Positions 1-9,546 of a stretch of 64,000 bases of DNA are shown piece after piece. A program made the translations under genes and the position numbers. The notes under the pieces are model-generated. The model was given only the letters and a program-made list of their open reading frames with translations, was not told where the DNA came from and did not search any database. Within the stretch, counting starts at the first letter, position 1, and the number at the start of each line of letters is the position of its first letter. Origin of the DNA: Naumovozyma dairenensis CBS 421 (Eukaryota > Ascomycota > Saccharomycetes > Saccharomycetales > Saccharomycetaceae); the NCBI RefSeq assembly GCF_000227115.2, contig NC_016485.2, positions 1,030,025 through 1,094,024 on the forward strand. The letters are read 5' to 3'.

Positions 1-1
1 T

Positions 2-286
2 TCCAAGTATGTAGACGATTTTTTGTTGGCAAGAGGACCTAATTTTAACAAGATGATTCTAGAAAGACTAGCCGATGTATCCATTAAGGAGTTACAACAT
101 GTAATGCAAAAATACTTCGTGAATTTGTTTGACTCTGACAAAAGTGTAGTCTTCATTTGTTGCCACCCTTCCAAAGTAGAAGCTGTTCAAGAATTTCTCG
201 AGGAACAGGGTTTCACTGTCGATATTGAAGAATTAGAAGATGAAGAACAAGATGAAGATGAAGATGACGAAGGGAATTCTGATTAG
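2..286 (+). CDS. SDD3: C-terminal end of M16-type metallopeptidase (SDD3/YOL098C-like), 5' truncated by window
   Basis: Only the last 94 codons are visible; the frame is open from base 2 and ends at TAG 284-286. The visible part resembles the C-terminal half-domain of a large M16-family (insulinase-like) protein and ends in a very acidic tail rich in Glu and Asp. The assignment rests largely on position: in S. cerevisiae YOL098C (SDD3) lies beside PKH2, and here the two genes are likewise convergent. No catalytic motif falls inside the window, so activity cannot be judged from this piece. Confidence 0.6.
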   Translation, partial: SKYVDDFLLARGPNFNKMILERLADVSIKELQHVMQKYFVNLFDSDKSVVFICCHPSKVEAVQEFLEEQGFTVDIEELEDEEQDEDEDDEGNSD

Positions 287-505
287 CGCTGACCGACAAA
301 ATACGAGCAGTTTGTATTATACCACATACATTTTCTGTAGGTTATATACAAATAAAAGTTCAACAAAAACTGTTATTACTTGCTATTTTTTCGTGCAAAA
401 TCCACATGTAAATAAAGTAAATATCTAAAAAGCTGTTAAAGGGATATTTCAAAAATGTATCATAGTTATTTTTTAAAGATATCGAATGTAGACTAAGATA
501 AAGTA

Positions 506-3500
506 TTACTTATGCGGCCTGAAATACTGTTCACTGATGTTTTGAAGACGGCTCGAGGTACTGCCCCGTTTGAATGTAGATGAGTTTGAGGATGACGATG
601 CTGTACTTGGCCTATCAATCGATATCGAGCTAGATCCAGGGCTGTCGGACAGCCCAAGACCCAATAATGTGTGAGCTGATGTATTGGGTAGGCCATTAAT
701 CAATTTTGTCGTTATAGGTACAGATGACTTCGATGTCTTTTTGCCTGTTTTTTCTTTGGAGTTAACGAATGCATTAAAAAGTCTACTACTTCTGTTCGTA
801 CTATTATTGCCAGCAGTAATAGGTCTAGAGGTCCAACCGAGCTCTGAAGAAGTTGGAGGGCCCTTATTTGATTCTGAAACAGCCGATGATTCTCGAATTT
901 GCCCTTTCCCAATAGAAGTGTTCGGTAAAGCCACTGATATCTCCTTCTCTTCCTGTATCGAGGGTGATACATCAGGTAGAGGAGATGATCCTGCATGCGG
1001 ACGAGAACTTGTATTTCTTCTAGTTCTTGAAGCTAACTTAACGTCATATCCCAGTTTGATAGCTTTCTTTAAAGCGCCAAACCACGCCTCTTGATCGTTC
1101 TTCAAAGAATTCAATATGAATGATTTATAAGGTGTTTGTATCGAGATTAAATTATTGCTCCCAACAGCTGAAATATTGGCAGGGGTTGGCACCAGAATCT
1201 CCTTAATCGCAGATTCATTTTGACAAAGGTCAATTTCATATACTAGATCATATATAATATTTGTTATTTCCATTGGTTTACTCCTTTTAACAAACATCAA
1301 AAAACGACCATAAGATGTCAACAAAAGAAGGCGCTTATATAGCTTCTCCTCGGGTGTCGTTTCATATTGTAAAGGTTGCTTAGCATGTTGAAATAACTTT
1401 TTAAACTTACCGGTAATTACAGATCCCTCAGTATCTGCCGAAGGAGATGTATTCGGTTCTTCTGTATCCGCCTCTTGCCTTGATGTTGGAAATAGTAATG
1501 TCAGGAGATCAGTTGTTGATTGTTTATATTCTTCAACTATAGATTCTGGATCGAAGGTAGTTTCCTTATAATATGTGCTCTCTGGGAATAATGGCATGTT
1601 ATCATTCATATCATTTCTAAATCCTGTTACGCCACCTCCTGATCTCGCAACCTGGGATAGTAGAGTAGTTTTCTGGTTTGCAAATATTTGAGGGGTAGCA
1701 GATGTTATATGAAAGCGATTCAGACGTTTTTCCAGAAGGCCAGTATCCAGTGTTATAACATTGAACTCTCCTATTTTTATAATATGTTCATCGATGCTTT
1801 TCAAGTAAAAGGACCATTCGATATCACTCTTATTCATAAATTTCGAGAATAACTCCGGTTTTTTCACTAACTCTCTAGGCGTTGCAGGAGGAGACACTAT
1901 TGGCAGCATAGGAGAGGACACTGATGCAGAAAGTCGACGATGGGGCATTTTCTGTGAGGTTTCATTACTCTTCTCTTTCAACACTGTTATAGGTGTTGTG
2001 TTACTATGTAAATTGTCTGCTGTTTTCATGATACGGGGTGTTGCGGAGTATTTTATACTATGAGACGGATTTGTTAGATCCACCTTCGTTGTAGATGAAG
2101 ACTTTGTTGTTTTGATTTTTGGCGAAGAGGAAGAACGGACTGGATTATGAATCCTTTTGGCCAATGCAGCAGTTGCAGCAGAAGTTGCACCACCATTCGA
2201 AGCCTTTGTCATCAAATTCTGTTTTCTCTGGTTTACACTTCGTCTGGCATTTTCAAGGATTTCTTTAGTTCTATTGTCGGCAGGTTTTCGTGCTGGCTTC
2301 TTAATGTCTGAAGATAAGGATGGAGAACTCGACTTCCCATCGATGTTCGCTTTTGTTATCATTGGTATTGTTGCTGCTGTTGGTTTAGGGCTGGGTCTCT
2401 TATTCAACATGATAACTGTACGTTTATTATTTAAATGGTCTTTCAATTGTGGTACGGGTTGCATCGATTTTGCATTAATCTTATAGGGCTGTATTTCCGG
2501 TGCTGGGTCATCCCAGATAGAATCATCTGAGAAGTTCTTTTCACTAAAAAATAGATGACTTTTAATCTGGCCAATAGTTAATCTTTGTTCAGGAACTTTC
2601 AGCAGTATCCTTTTTATTAAATCCCTTATAATAGTCGGGAAACCTGCGGTAAAGGCGTATTGAACTTTCATTACTTTCTGAAAAGTCAAGTACTCATTTG
2701 TGGCCTTAAATGGTGGTTTCCCAGCAATCATTTGGTATAAAATACAGCCGAAAGCCCATATATCACATCTAGAATCAGAGTAATTATCGTTTAGTAATTC
2801 TGGGGAAACATATTCTGCAGTTCCAACGAATGATTTTGACCTAGTTAACAATTCATAAGAAGTTTTATTGTTTCCATTTGTTTTTTCGTCCAGTATTTTC
2901 GCTGTGCCAAAATCTGTAATTTTAACTTTCATATCCTTATCCATAAGTATATTTTCCGGTTTTATATCTCTATGAATAATTCCCCTTGTATGCATAAATC
3001 CGATGGCGTCAAGTATCTGAGCACCATAGTAGCATGCACATTCTTCATTTAATGAGCCATATTTCTTCATAACTGACAGGAAATCCCCGTTGGGTGCGTA
3101 TTCTAATAGAAAGTACAGACTTGCTTCATCTTGGAAGGTAAAGAATAATCGTATGATACTTCTTGAATTATTTAATCTTTGCAATGCAATTTTCTCAATG
3201 TTGACGTACTTTACCTTTTTTTGACGGATAAGATACTCTTTATTCAAAACTTTAACCGCATATTTTTTACCAGAATCAATTGACGTAGCTAATAATACTG
3301 TGGAATATGCCCCATCACCTATCATCTCTCCAAATTTAAAGTCCTTTATTCCTTTCTTAATCACTTGTTTAGTGGTCTGTCCGGTTTCAGGATCAACGAT
3401 CTCTTGAATAATCTTTGCTGCACCTTTTTCTGCCCATTCGTCTTTCCTCTTTTTAAAACTATCTGCCATAGTTAATCCATTTAAAGTATTGTTGATACTA

Positions 3501-3847
3501 TCTAACGAAACTTGATCACTTGTGTCATTCCCCTCTAATTCTCCCTCATCCTTTTCTTTATTTTGATCTTTATTTTGGTCTTTACTTCGCATTTGAATAA
3601 AATTATGCGTATCTGTCAGCGCCTTTTGAACAGGAGTAGCCTTCTTTTCTAGAATCATATTGGCTACATTTTTATTCGAAGCACTTCTTTGTGGATTCAA
3701 TGTCGTTGTGGCAGTCTTCTTTTTCAATGTAAGGCTCTCGAACTCATTTTCTTGTAATTCTTTCTTCTTCTTAGCAATTTGGGAATTCAGCTCATCTTCG
3801 TCTGTAGGAAGTAGTGGTCTCAGGGAGTCATTCTGAGTGAGTATCAT
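506..3847 (-). CDS. PKH2: PDK1-type protein kinase Pkh2
   Basis: A 1113-residue serine/threonine kinase of the PDK1 family. In yeast, Pkh1 and Pkh2 respond to sphingoid bases and phosphorylate the activation loops of Ypk1/2, Pkc1 and Sch9 at the cell cortex and eisosomes. The kinase domain spans roughly residues 170-440: glycine loop GDGAYST, catalytic lysine in YAVKVL, HRDIKPEN, DFGTA, and an activation loop ending SFVGTAEYVSPELL. All catalytic residues are present. A PH-like region lies near residues 820-950, and the tails are long, Ser/Thr-rich and basic. The length matches S. cerevisiae Pkh2 (1081) better than Pkh1 (766). IZH4 and SDD3 nearby support the YOL100W position. Confidence 0.92.
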   Translation of the reverse strand: MILTQNDSLRPLLPTDEDELNSQIAKKKKELQENEFESLTLKKKTATTTLNPQRSASNKNVANMILEKKATPVQKALTDTHNFIQMRSKDQNKDQNKEKDEGELEGNDTSDQVSLDSINNTLNGLTMADSFKKRKDEWAEKGAAKIIQEIVDPETGQTTKQVIKKGIKDFKFGEMIGDGAYSTVLLATSIDSGKKYAVKVLNKEYLIRQKKVKYVNIEKIALQRLNNSRSIIRLFFTFQDEASLYFLLEYAPNGDFLSVMKKYGSLNEECACYYGAQILDAIGFMHTRGIIHRDIKPENILMDKDMKVKITDFGTAKILDEKTNGNNKTSYELLTRSKSFVGTAEYVSPELLNDNYSDSRCDIWAFGCILYQMIAGKPPFKATNEYLTFQKVMKVQYAFTAGFPTIIRDLIKRILLKVPEQRLTIGQIKSHLFFSEKNFSDDSIWDDPAPEIQPYKINAKSMQPVPQLKDHLNNKRTVIMLNKRPSPKPTAATIPMITKANIDGKSSSPSLSSDIKKPARKPADNRTKEILENARRSVNQRKQNLMTKASNGGATSAATAALAKRIHNPVRSSSSPKIKTTKSSSTTKVDLTNPSHSIKYSATPRIMKTADNLHSNTTPITVLKEKSNETSQKMPHRRLSASVSSPMLPIVSPPATPRELVKKPELFSKFMNKSDIEWSFYLKSIDEHIIKIGEFNVITLDTGLLEKRLNRFHITSATPQIFANQKTTLLSQVARSGGGVTGFRNDMNDNMPLFPESTYYKETTFDPESIVEEYKQSTTDLLTLLFPTSRQEADTEEPNTSPSADTEGSVITGKFKKLFQHAKQPLQYETTPEEKLYKRLLLLTSYGRFLMFVKRSKPMEITNIIYDLVYEIDLCQNESAIKEILVPTPANISAVGSNNLISIQTPYKSFILNSLKNDQEAWFGALKKAIKLGYDVKLASRTRRNTSSRPHAGSSPLPDVSPSIQEEKEISVALPNTSIGKGQIRESSAVSESNKGPPTSSELGWTSRPITAGNNSTNRSSRLFNAFVNSKEKTGKKTSKSSVPITTKLINGLPNTSAHTLLGLGLSDSPGSSSISIDRPSTASSSSNSSTFKRGSTSSRLQNISEQYFRPHK

Positions 3848-4663
3848 CTTTTACAAATGGATGGCCTATACCTTTAAATTATTATGTTTAATTGTAGTTG
3901 TTGCTATAAGTCAGTACTGGAATGTAGCTGTGAAATTCTGCTCTAATTACCGATACAAAAGTGAATAATTAATTATGGTTCAATGTAATCGTTTCAATGT
4001 AAGAATAAACAGTAGATGAACTACAATAATGCAATAAGTGTAATGCGAAGTTTGCGATGGATATTTTCTTTAATAATCCAGCAGTTGCGAAAAAAAACCA
4101 ACGTTATATTTAATATAACTTAGCCAATAGAGATAGATTCCTCTGTGGTGATCAAGTTTTTTGAATATTTCCTTAGTTCCAGATCTCCATAAGATATTTG
4201 GATCATATCTGTTTTGATGGTTCCCTCTTTTTACAACTACATTTGAATACTTAATTCGGACCTTATTTAATATCATTCTAGGATCCCATCTTGGGTGTTT
4301 GGGTTATATAATTCATGTGACTTTGTTTTGATTTGGAAGCATAGAAACACAACGTTATTTTGTCAAACAATTTGTGGCGCGTCAGCAATTGTAATGGTAA
4401 TTAGAAATCTATCAAATATAATGGGCAACAAAATACATAGAATAACAGAGCAATCATCTTATTAAAGGTTTGGAAGCTTTGGATACTTCCGATATAATGT
4501 AGGATACCAAGTCTGAAGACTTACACTGGTAAGCAATTAAATAACACAAGGGAACAACAGCTAATTCAAATCAAATACAAATAATTAAGATAAAAACAAC
4601 AACAAAAAAGATCAAAAAGAATTGAGATAACCTTAAAGAGCGGTGCTCAAAAGCAAGAGTATA
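3848..4663. other. Divergent intergenic region PKH2 / unknown gene
   Basis: About 0.8 kb between the PKH2 start (minus strand) and the next start on the plus strand. I see no RNA gene. CATGTGAC at 4314-4321 is a good Cbf1-type E-box. The short open frame at 4070-4276 has no recognisable protein features and I regard it as chance. Confidence 0.5.
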
Positions 4664-5104
4664 ATGGCTTTGAATTATCATGGCTACAACAAGATAAGTA
4701 ATACTACTACCGATGGATCGATGACGGGTCCAGATATCAGCACATATCTTCATAAAAGAGGCAACAAACCAATTCGTCGTATAATATGGGAAGAATATTT
4801 AGAGAGTGACACTAGCTTTGTTCAAGCCTCTAGGAATGCTAATCCTGGACTAATAAAAAGATATACTCAAAACTTTTCATTGAATACTGAACTTCTTGAT
4901 GAGTTAATTTTGATGAATGGAGCACCTGATAACCCTTTTTCAGACGAGATGGTGGTGGATTCGAAGCCAATGCGAGAAAAGACAAAAGTGGCTAAGGAAT
5001 CCAGGTTTCGCAAGCTTATTAATTCGTTTGGGAAATTTAGGGATAAAATAATAAGTCTGAACAAACGAAAGTCCCCCCCTAAAAAAATTGCTCCACAATC
5101 TTGA
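4664..5104 (+). CDS. Unknown protein, reading frame shifted after C7/A7 runs
   Basis: A 146-residue frame starting at ATG 4664 (the longer upstream frame has only a GTG). I do not recognise the family. It is hydrophilic, with a central stretch containing IRRIIWEEYLESD and a basic segment near the end (KLINSFGKFRDKI), and no membrane segment or signal peptide. It stops at 5102-5104 just after a run of seven C (5073-5079) and seven A (5081-5087). The +1 frame is open from there to a stop at 5298-5300 and encodes a Ser/Leu/Pro-rich tail that looks protein-like, so the intact gene was or is probably about 210 residues long. It lies between PKH2 and IZH4, where S. cerevisiae has no gene. Confidence 0.5.
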   Translation: MALNYHGYNKISNTTTDGSMTGPDISTYLHKRGNKPIRRIIWEEYLESDTSFVQASRNANPGLIKRYTQNFSLNTELLDELILMNGAPDNPFSDEMVVDSKPMREKTKVAKESRFRKLINSFGKFRDKIISLNKRKSPPKKIAPQS

Positions 5105-5300
5105 ATTTGAGCGACCAAGTAGTCCATTGCTGTATCACTTATATGATTCAGCAAGTTCTAGTCCATTAACAGAGCAATGTTTCAAACATGTTCTGTTAAG
5201 TACTGAATCTTCACTATCTTCCTTACCATCTTTAGCAACAACGGAAATGATGAGTCTTAATTACAATCCTATTGGTATTCGTCCAGGTCTTTCGTACTAA
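5088..5300 (+). pseudogene. Probable out-of-frame 3' part of the unknown gene
   Basis: Open in the +1 frame relative to 4664-5104 and without its own ATG near the start. It encodes about 70 residues beginning around NLEFERPSSPLLYHLYD and ending in NPIGIRPGLSY. Removing one base from the C7 or A7 run would fuse the two pieces. The causes I cannot tell apart are a real indel, a sequencing error in a homopolymer, or +1 recoding. Confidence 0.4.
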
Positions 5301-5639
5301 TTCTCAAGGTTCCTGATTGTCGGACTTCCCTGACCCCACACATAAAACACTTTGGCGGGAACGCTTTTAAAGTTTTCCATTTAATTCAACAAACAACAAA
5401 TTCAATAAAGGGCGCGCGGGACACAACAAGAGGCCAAAAACGACACACAACAGGAGGAGCTGTTGTATTTAGACTCAACAAAACAGAGAGGTTCTTCTAA
5501 CCCAGTATAAGGTTATGAATGGTTCATATAAATATAGACTACATAAGGTATAATGTTACAAACCAAGACATTTTTATAGGTAGAGTGTTTTTTCCTGGCA
5601 AAATGAAACCAACATATACACGACATATAGCGATTTATA
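5301..5639. other. Intergenic region upstream of IZH4
   Basis: 339 bp with no gene seen. It contains a short GC-rich stretch (ggcgcgcggg near 5410), which is unusual for this AT-rich DNA, and A-rich sequence close to the IZH4 start. Confidence 0.4.
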
Positions 5640-6596
5640 ATGAGCTCAATCACTACAACAAAGGGAGGATGCCCTAATGATAACTATCCGACCTCAAAAA
5701 GATACACCGTTATTTCCAAACTATCTACCAGAAACCATTATAAATTAAAGGAATTACCAGAATGGCAGAGGGAATTTAATAGCGGTAAAGTTATAACAGG
5801 ATTTTTGAAGGAAACCAATTCTTTCAAGAAATGCCTTTGGTCAACAATGTATTGGCACAACTCTTCAATAAATATTTCCTTAAATGGAATAGCTGCAACG
5901 GTATATTTTATGTTACTCTTCTTTTTTACGGATTGTTACTTAATACCTTCTTTCCCATCTACAACTATGTCAGATTACATCGTTTTAAATCTTTATCTCT
6001 TAACGGCCACTCAAAATTTTATGGTTGGAACAATTTTTTACATCATGAAATCTCATTCAAAACAACAAGCTTTTCTATGGTATAAGTTAAATAATATAGG
6101 GTTGATAAATCATATTGCATCATCTGTGGTCACATTATTATATTACCATTATTTTGACTATGTTTTTTATTTCAAATTCTTTACGATCGTAACCCTTTTA
6201 TTGATAACACTATTTACTTGTAGTATAATTTCCGATTCATTCAACAAAATGACAAGGATACGAAAGAATTTTTTATTGTTGGCTTATATTATTTTACTGA
6301 CATTGATGCCATCACTTTTTGCTATATTAAGATTTGGTTTGGCTAAAGTTTTAGAAAGGATTAGTTTGAATTTGATTATTTTAGAAATTTTCATATATGC
6401 TTTCGGATTGACAATAAGGACGTCCCAACTTCCTGAAAGATTTTTTAACAGTTTTGATTTTTTGGGTAATTCTGAAAATGTCTATCAATTATCGATTATT
6501 GTTTGTTCTTTCATCCATTTCAAGATACTGATGAATTCGTATTGCTTAATGCATTCAGGGGTTAATCCTCCTACATTAGTTACGTTCCAAGATTGA
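5640..6596 (+). CDS. IZH4: PAQR-family membrane protein Izh4-like, zinc ligands missing
   Basis: A 318-residue multi-spanning membrane protein of the PAQR (progestin and adipoQ receptor) family, whose yeast members IZH1-4 act in zinc and lipid homeostasis. The family landmarks are the LPEW segment near residue 41, the WHNSSINI block at the start of the first membrane helix, seven hydrophobic segments, and ERFFNSFDFLGNS before the last helix. The three histidines that bind zinc in adiponectin receptors are all replaced: NIxxH reads NISLN, and the last-helix HxxxH reads ENVYQ. The position next to PKH2 matches the IZH4 or IZH1 locus. The fold looks intact, so it is probably expressed but not a zinc-dependent hydrolase. 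Confidence 0.8.
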   Translation: MSSITTTKGGCPNDNYPTSKRYTVISKLSTRNHYKLKELPEWQREFNSGKVITGFLKETNSFKKCLWSTMYWHNSSINISLNGIAATVYFMLLFFFTDCYLIPSFPSTTMSDYIVLNLYLLTATQNFMVGTIFYIMKSHSKQQAFLWYKLNNIGLINHIASSVVTLLYYHYFDYVFYFKFFTIVTLLLITLFTCSIISDSFNKMTRIRKNFLLLAYIILLTLMPSLFAILRFGLAKVLERISLNLIILEIFIYAFGLTIRTSQLPERFFNSFDFLGNSENVYQLSIIVCSFIHFKILMNSYCLMHSGVNPPTLVTFQD

Positions 6597-6661
6597 GTAA
6601 GTTCAAAGGAAAAAAATATCAATACTTTTATTTTTTTTAATTGTCTATAGAAATAATAAGT

Positions 6662-8953
6662 TCATAAAAACCGTTTAGTTAATGATATAGTTTTGCTACA
6701 TAGAGTCGAAAATGATCTACCGTTATTAATTCCAAATTTGGTTTGTAACATTTTATATCTTGCCATATTTGTATCAAACGATGGAAGGTTACTAATATCT
6801 CTTCTAAGATCGTTATTATAGTATTCCCAAAATTGTTTATTAGCTAACAACGGTGATGTTTCGAGCGGAGAAGAAGATGATAATAATGCTACTTTCGACT
6901 TTATTGGTTTAGATAAATTAGGGTGTTTCGTATTAATAATATTCAAAAGAGTCCTAGCTCTTGTCATCCCAACATATAAACTTTTATCATCAATAGGGTA
7001 GGATAAACCGAATGGTCCATTACTTAAGATGACGATAGGAAATTCCAAACCTTTTGAAGAATGAATTGTTGATAATTTTATTGAACCTAAACTTTCAGGA
7101 TTTGTTTCAGTTTCTAATTTTGCTCTATGAAATATTATACTTTGTTCAAAACAGGTTTCAAGAAACCATTCAACGAAGCATTGGTCCTGTGGTTGGTTGA
7201 ATTTCGATAATTTCATTATTTTAAACATTTCTTCCAAATTATTTCTAAATTTCTTCATTTCTTGATTAGTTTTGAATTTTAAAGGGTCATAGTCTAACTG
7301 ATAGACTATATCTATAATTATTTTTAATATTTCACCGGGATTATCCATTTGCCATATCTTCTCAGATTCGATCCATGGTTTTAATAAAGTGGTATATTGT
7401 TCAATTTTTTTCTTATTTGAAATTTTAGGATTCCATTTACTTTTCGGTATTTCTGAAATGTATTTCCAAAGTGAAATACCTTCTCTATTACAATCAGAAT
7501 AAAGGGTTTGTAAAGATTGATTACCAATCCCCTTAATGGAACTTAGTGTGACGATTACATTGAAATCACTTTGCCACTTATGTGTATGTTGACCATCATT
7601 AATAGATTCTAATCTTTCCCTAGAGGATAGCATGATCATTTTCATTAGATCTAGTATAAATTGTATTCTTATATCGTTAATCCAATCAGGTTGTATAGTT
7701 AATTTTTCGAAAGGAATTCCATAAGAAGTTAAATGATCTGCGATCGATTGGATATGATTATTGGTTCGTGATAAGATAGCAATATCAGAGAATTTCGCTC
7801 CAGAGCACACATGTTGAATAATTTGGTCTACAATAGTTTCTAGTTCATCAATAGGATCATCAATTTCATGTACTTGTGGCTCGTAATTTGATAGTGGTTT
7901 TAAGATTAAATCTTTTGCTGTGGAATGTGTGTTATGGAGATGATTTGCATTTGAAATAATCTTGTTCGCTGATGAAATGATTTCCGGTGTGCATCTAAAA
8001 TTGTCATAAAGATGTAATGTTTCCGATTTTTCCTTTTCATGTAAATTGTCTAACGATTTCATAACTATTTCATTGTCTCCAAGGAATCCATAAATACTTT
8101 GATTGGTATCACCGAACATTAGCAATTGTTTCCCTTTTGATATTTTTTCAATAATGGGAAGTAAAGAAGGATATAGATCTTGATATTCATCGATCAATAC
8201 TACTTTATATTTTGATAACAATTTCTCAGTGAAAGATGCGTCTCCTTCTTCATCTTCTTTGCCCTCCACATTCATTGTTGTTTTATCTAGTTCAAGTGTG
8301 ATGGGACTTTCCAAATGTTGTGTTGCTTTCAATATCAAATCATCATTAGTGAACACTTTCCCACTATTCATGATTTGTACCAGTTTCTCAATAACTTGAC
8401 CATTTTTCCCAATATCTAATTTTTGATCGTTTCTCCCTTTATACTCTTGCAAAATTTTTTGTAATTGTCTTGTCAATCCATTAATATTATTATTCAATGA
8501 TCGTCTATTTCTTTGCCAGAAATCAGAAGGTAACAATTTCAATAGACCTCTCCAGCCATTCTCTTCAATAATTGTCACGATCCCTTCATTTTCAATAACC
8601 ACTCTATTAGCTAACCCATGAATGGTATAAATCCCAATTTGTTCCACAATTTCCTTCAATTCATCTAATTTCAATTGATTATCAATACTTTCATATAAAT
8701 TACCTTCTTCGAATGTGGATAATAAATTGCAAGTAATAGTGTCTACAGCTTTATTAGTCAATGACAGGATAAGAATTTCATCGGGTCTTACTTGGCCCGA
8801 CAGTATTAGATGTCTAACCTTATGTAACAACGTCAATGTCTTTCCTGATCCAGGACCAGCAATGACTTTCAATGTAGTAGCCGGTCTATATGGATACTCC
8901 ACCACTCTTGTTTGTGAAGGTGTGAGCGTGGTCTTCTTCTTGTTGTTGTTCAT
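6662..8953 (-). CDS. HMI1: Mitochondrial UvrD/Rep-type DNA helicase Hmi1
   Basis: A 763-residue superfamily 1 3'-5' DNA helicase. S. cerevisiae Hmi1 (706) is needed to maintain wild-type mitochondrial DNA. Motifs seen in order: Q-motif region TPSQTRVVEYP, Walker A GPGSGKT, LSLTNKA, Walker B LIDEYQD, GDTNQSIYGF, ILSRTNN, STIHSSKGLEFPIVIL and YVGMTRAR. All are intact. Hmi1 is unusual in carrying its mitochondrial import signal at the C-terminus. The last 20 residues here are rich in Ser, Thr, Lys and Arg with no acidic residue, which fits that. It shares its upstream region with CBF5. Confidence 0.93.
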   Translation of the reverse strand: MNNNKKKTTLTPSQTRVVEYPYRPATTLKVIAGPGSGKTLTLLHKVRHLILSGQVRPDEILILSLTNKAVDTITCNLLSTFEEGNLYESIDNQLKLDELKEIVEQIGIYTIHGLANRVVIENEGIVTIIEENGWRGLLKLLPSDFWQRNRRSLNNNINGLTRQLQKILQEYKGRNDQKLDIGKNGQVIEKLVQIMNSGKVFTNDDLILKATQHLESPITLELDKTTMNVEGKEDEEGDASFTEKLLSKYKVVLIDEYQDLYPSLLPIIEKISKGKQLLMFGDTNQSIYGFLGDNEIVMKSLDNLHEKEKSETLHLYDNFRCTPEIISSANKIISNANHLHNTHSTAKDLILKPLSNYEPQVHEIDDPIDELETIVDQIIQHVCSGAKFSDIAILSRTNNHIQSIADHLTSYGIPFEKLTIQPDWINDIRIQFILDLMKMIMLSSRERLESINDGQHTHKWQSDFNVIVTLSSIKGIGNQSLQTLYSDCNREGISLWKYISEIPKSKWNPKISNKKKIEQYTTLLKPWIESEKIWQMDNPGEILKIIIDIVYQLDYDPLKFKTNQEMKKFRNNLEEMFKIMKLSKFNQPQDQCFVEWFLETCFEQSIIFHRAKLETETNPESLGSIKLSTIHSSKGLEFPIVILSNGPFGLSYPIDDKSLYVGMTRARTLLNIINTKHPNLSKPIKSKVALLSSSSPLETSPLLANKQFWEYYNNDLRRDISNLPSFDTNMARYKMLQTKFGINNGRSFSTLCSKTISLTKRFL

Positions 8954-9253
8954 CTAAGTAGTTGTGTATCTTGACATTTTCGTCTTCCTTCTTCTGATAT
9001 TTCTCTAGTTCGAGGTATAGCAAGTACTACTGGTCTTTTTAAATACTTTAACACTCGAGGAATGCTGTTCTTATCAACCATTGAGCTGTCTCTTATTATT
9101 GTGATCCATCACCATATGGTAGTACCCTTTATTCCACCTATATAGATAGACGCTAGGTACCGTAAAGGGCATTATTGAGTAAATTTCAAACACCACAAAA
9201 ATGTTACCCGGAGCTCACTTTTTTCACTGAAATTTTTCTGAAATTTTTTTTTT

Positions 9254-9281
9254 GAAAAATTTTTCTGAAATTTCGATGAGT
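9254..9281. promoter_or_regulatory. RRPE and PAC-type elements in front of CBF5
   Basis: TGAAAAATTTTT at 9254-9265 is a full RRPE word (Stb3 site), and TCGATGAGT at 9274-9282 is a PAC-type word (Dot6/Tod6). Together they mark ribosome-biogenesis genes in yeasts. They lie about 270-290 bp before the CBF5 start. The divergent HMI1 lies on the other side. Confidence 0.65.
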
Positions 9282-9329
9282 AAAGGAAGTCTCTCTGCCT
9301 GTATGCCTGTCTCTCTGGTAAGTAACCGA

Positions 9330-9380
9330 GTAAGTAAGTAAGTAAGTAAGTAAGTAAGGAAGGAAGGAAGGAAGGAAGGA
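9330..9380. repeat. Tetranucleotide microsatellites (AAGT)n then (AAGG)n
   Basis: A run of seven AAGT-type units passes directly into about six AAGG-type units in the 0.6-kb gap between HMI1 and CBF5. The adjoining positions differ by one base per unit, so one tract probably arose from the other. Confidence 0.85.
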
Positions 9381-9546
9381 AATAGGTAACGGAGGAAGGA
9401 AGGATCCTAGCAGGTAGATTCTCTACGTAATAACAATTTTATATAATTTATCTTTATCTTATCTTATTTATGGAATTATTATTTAAGTTTGTAACATAAG
9501 GGAAAACACAATACACACCCACCACACAAACCATTACTTCGTAAAG

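Noticed and set aside
4070..4276. 68-codon minus-strand frame in the PKH2 upstream region
   Set aside because: Short, no motif, and within the size expected by chance.
4140..4330. Point centromere suggested by CATGTGAC, a perfect reversed CDEI
   Set aside because: The flanking 80-170 bp are not sufficiently AT-rich and contain no CDEIII core at the right distance. It is more likely a Cbf1 promoter site.
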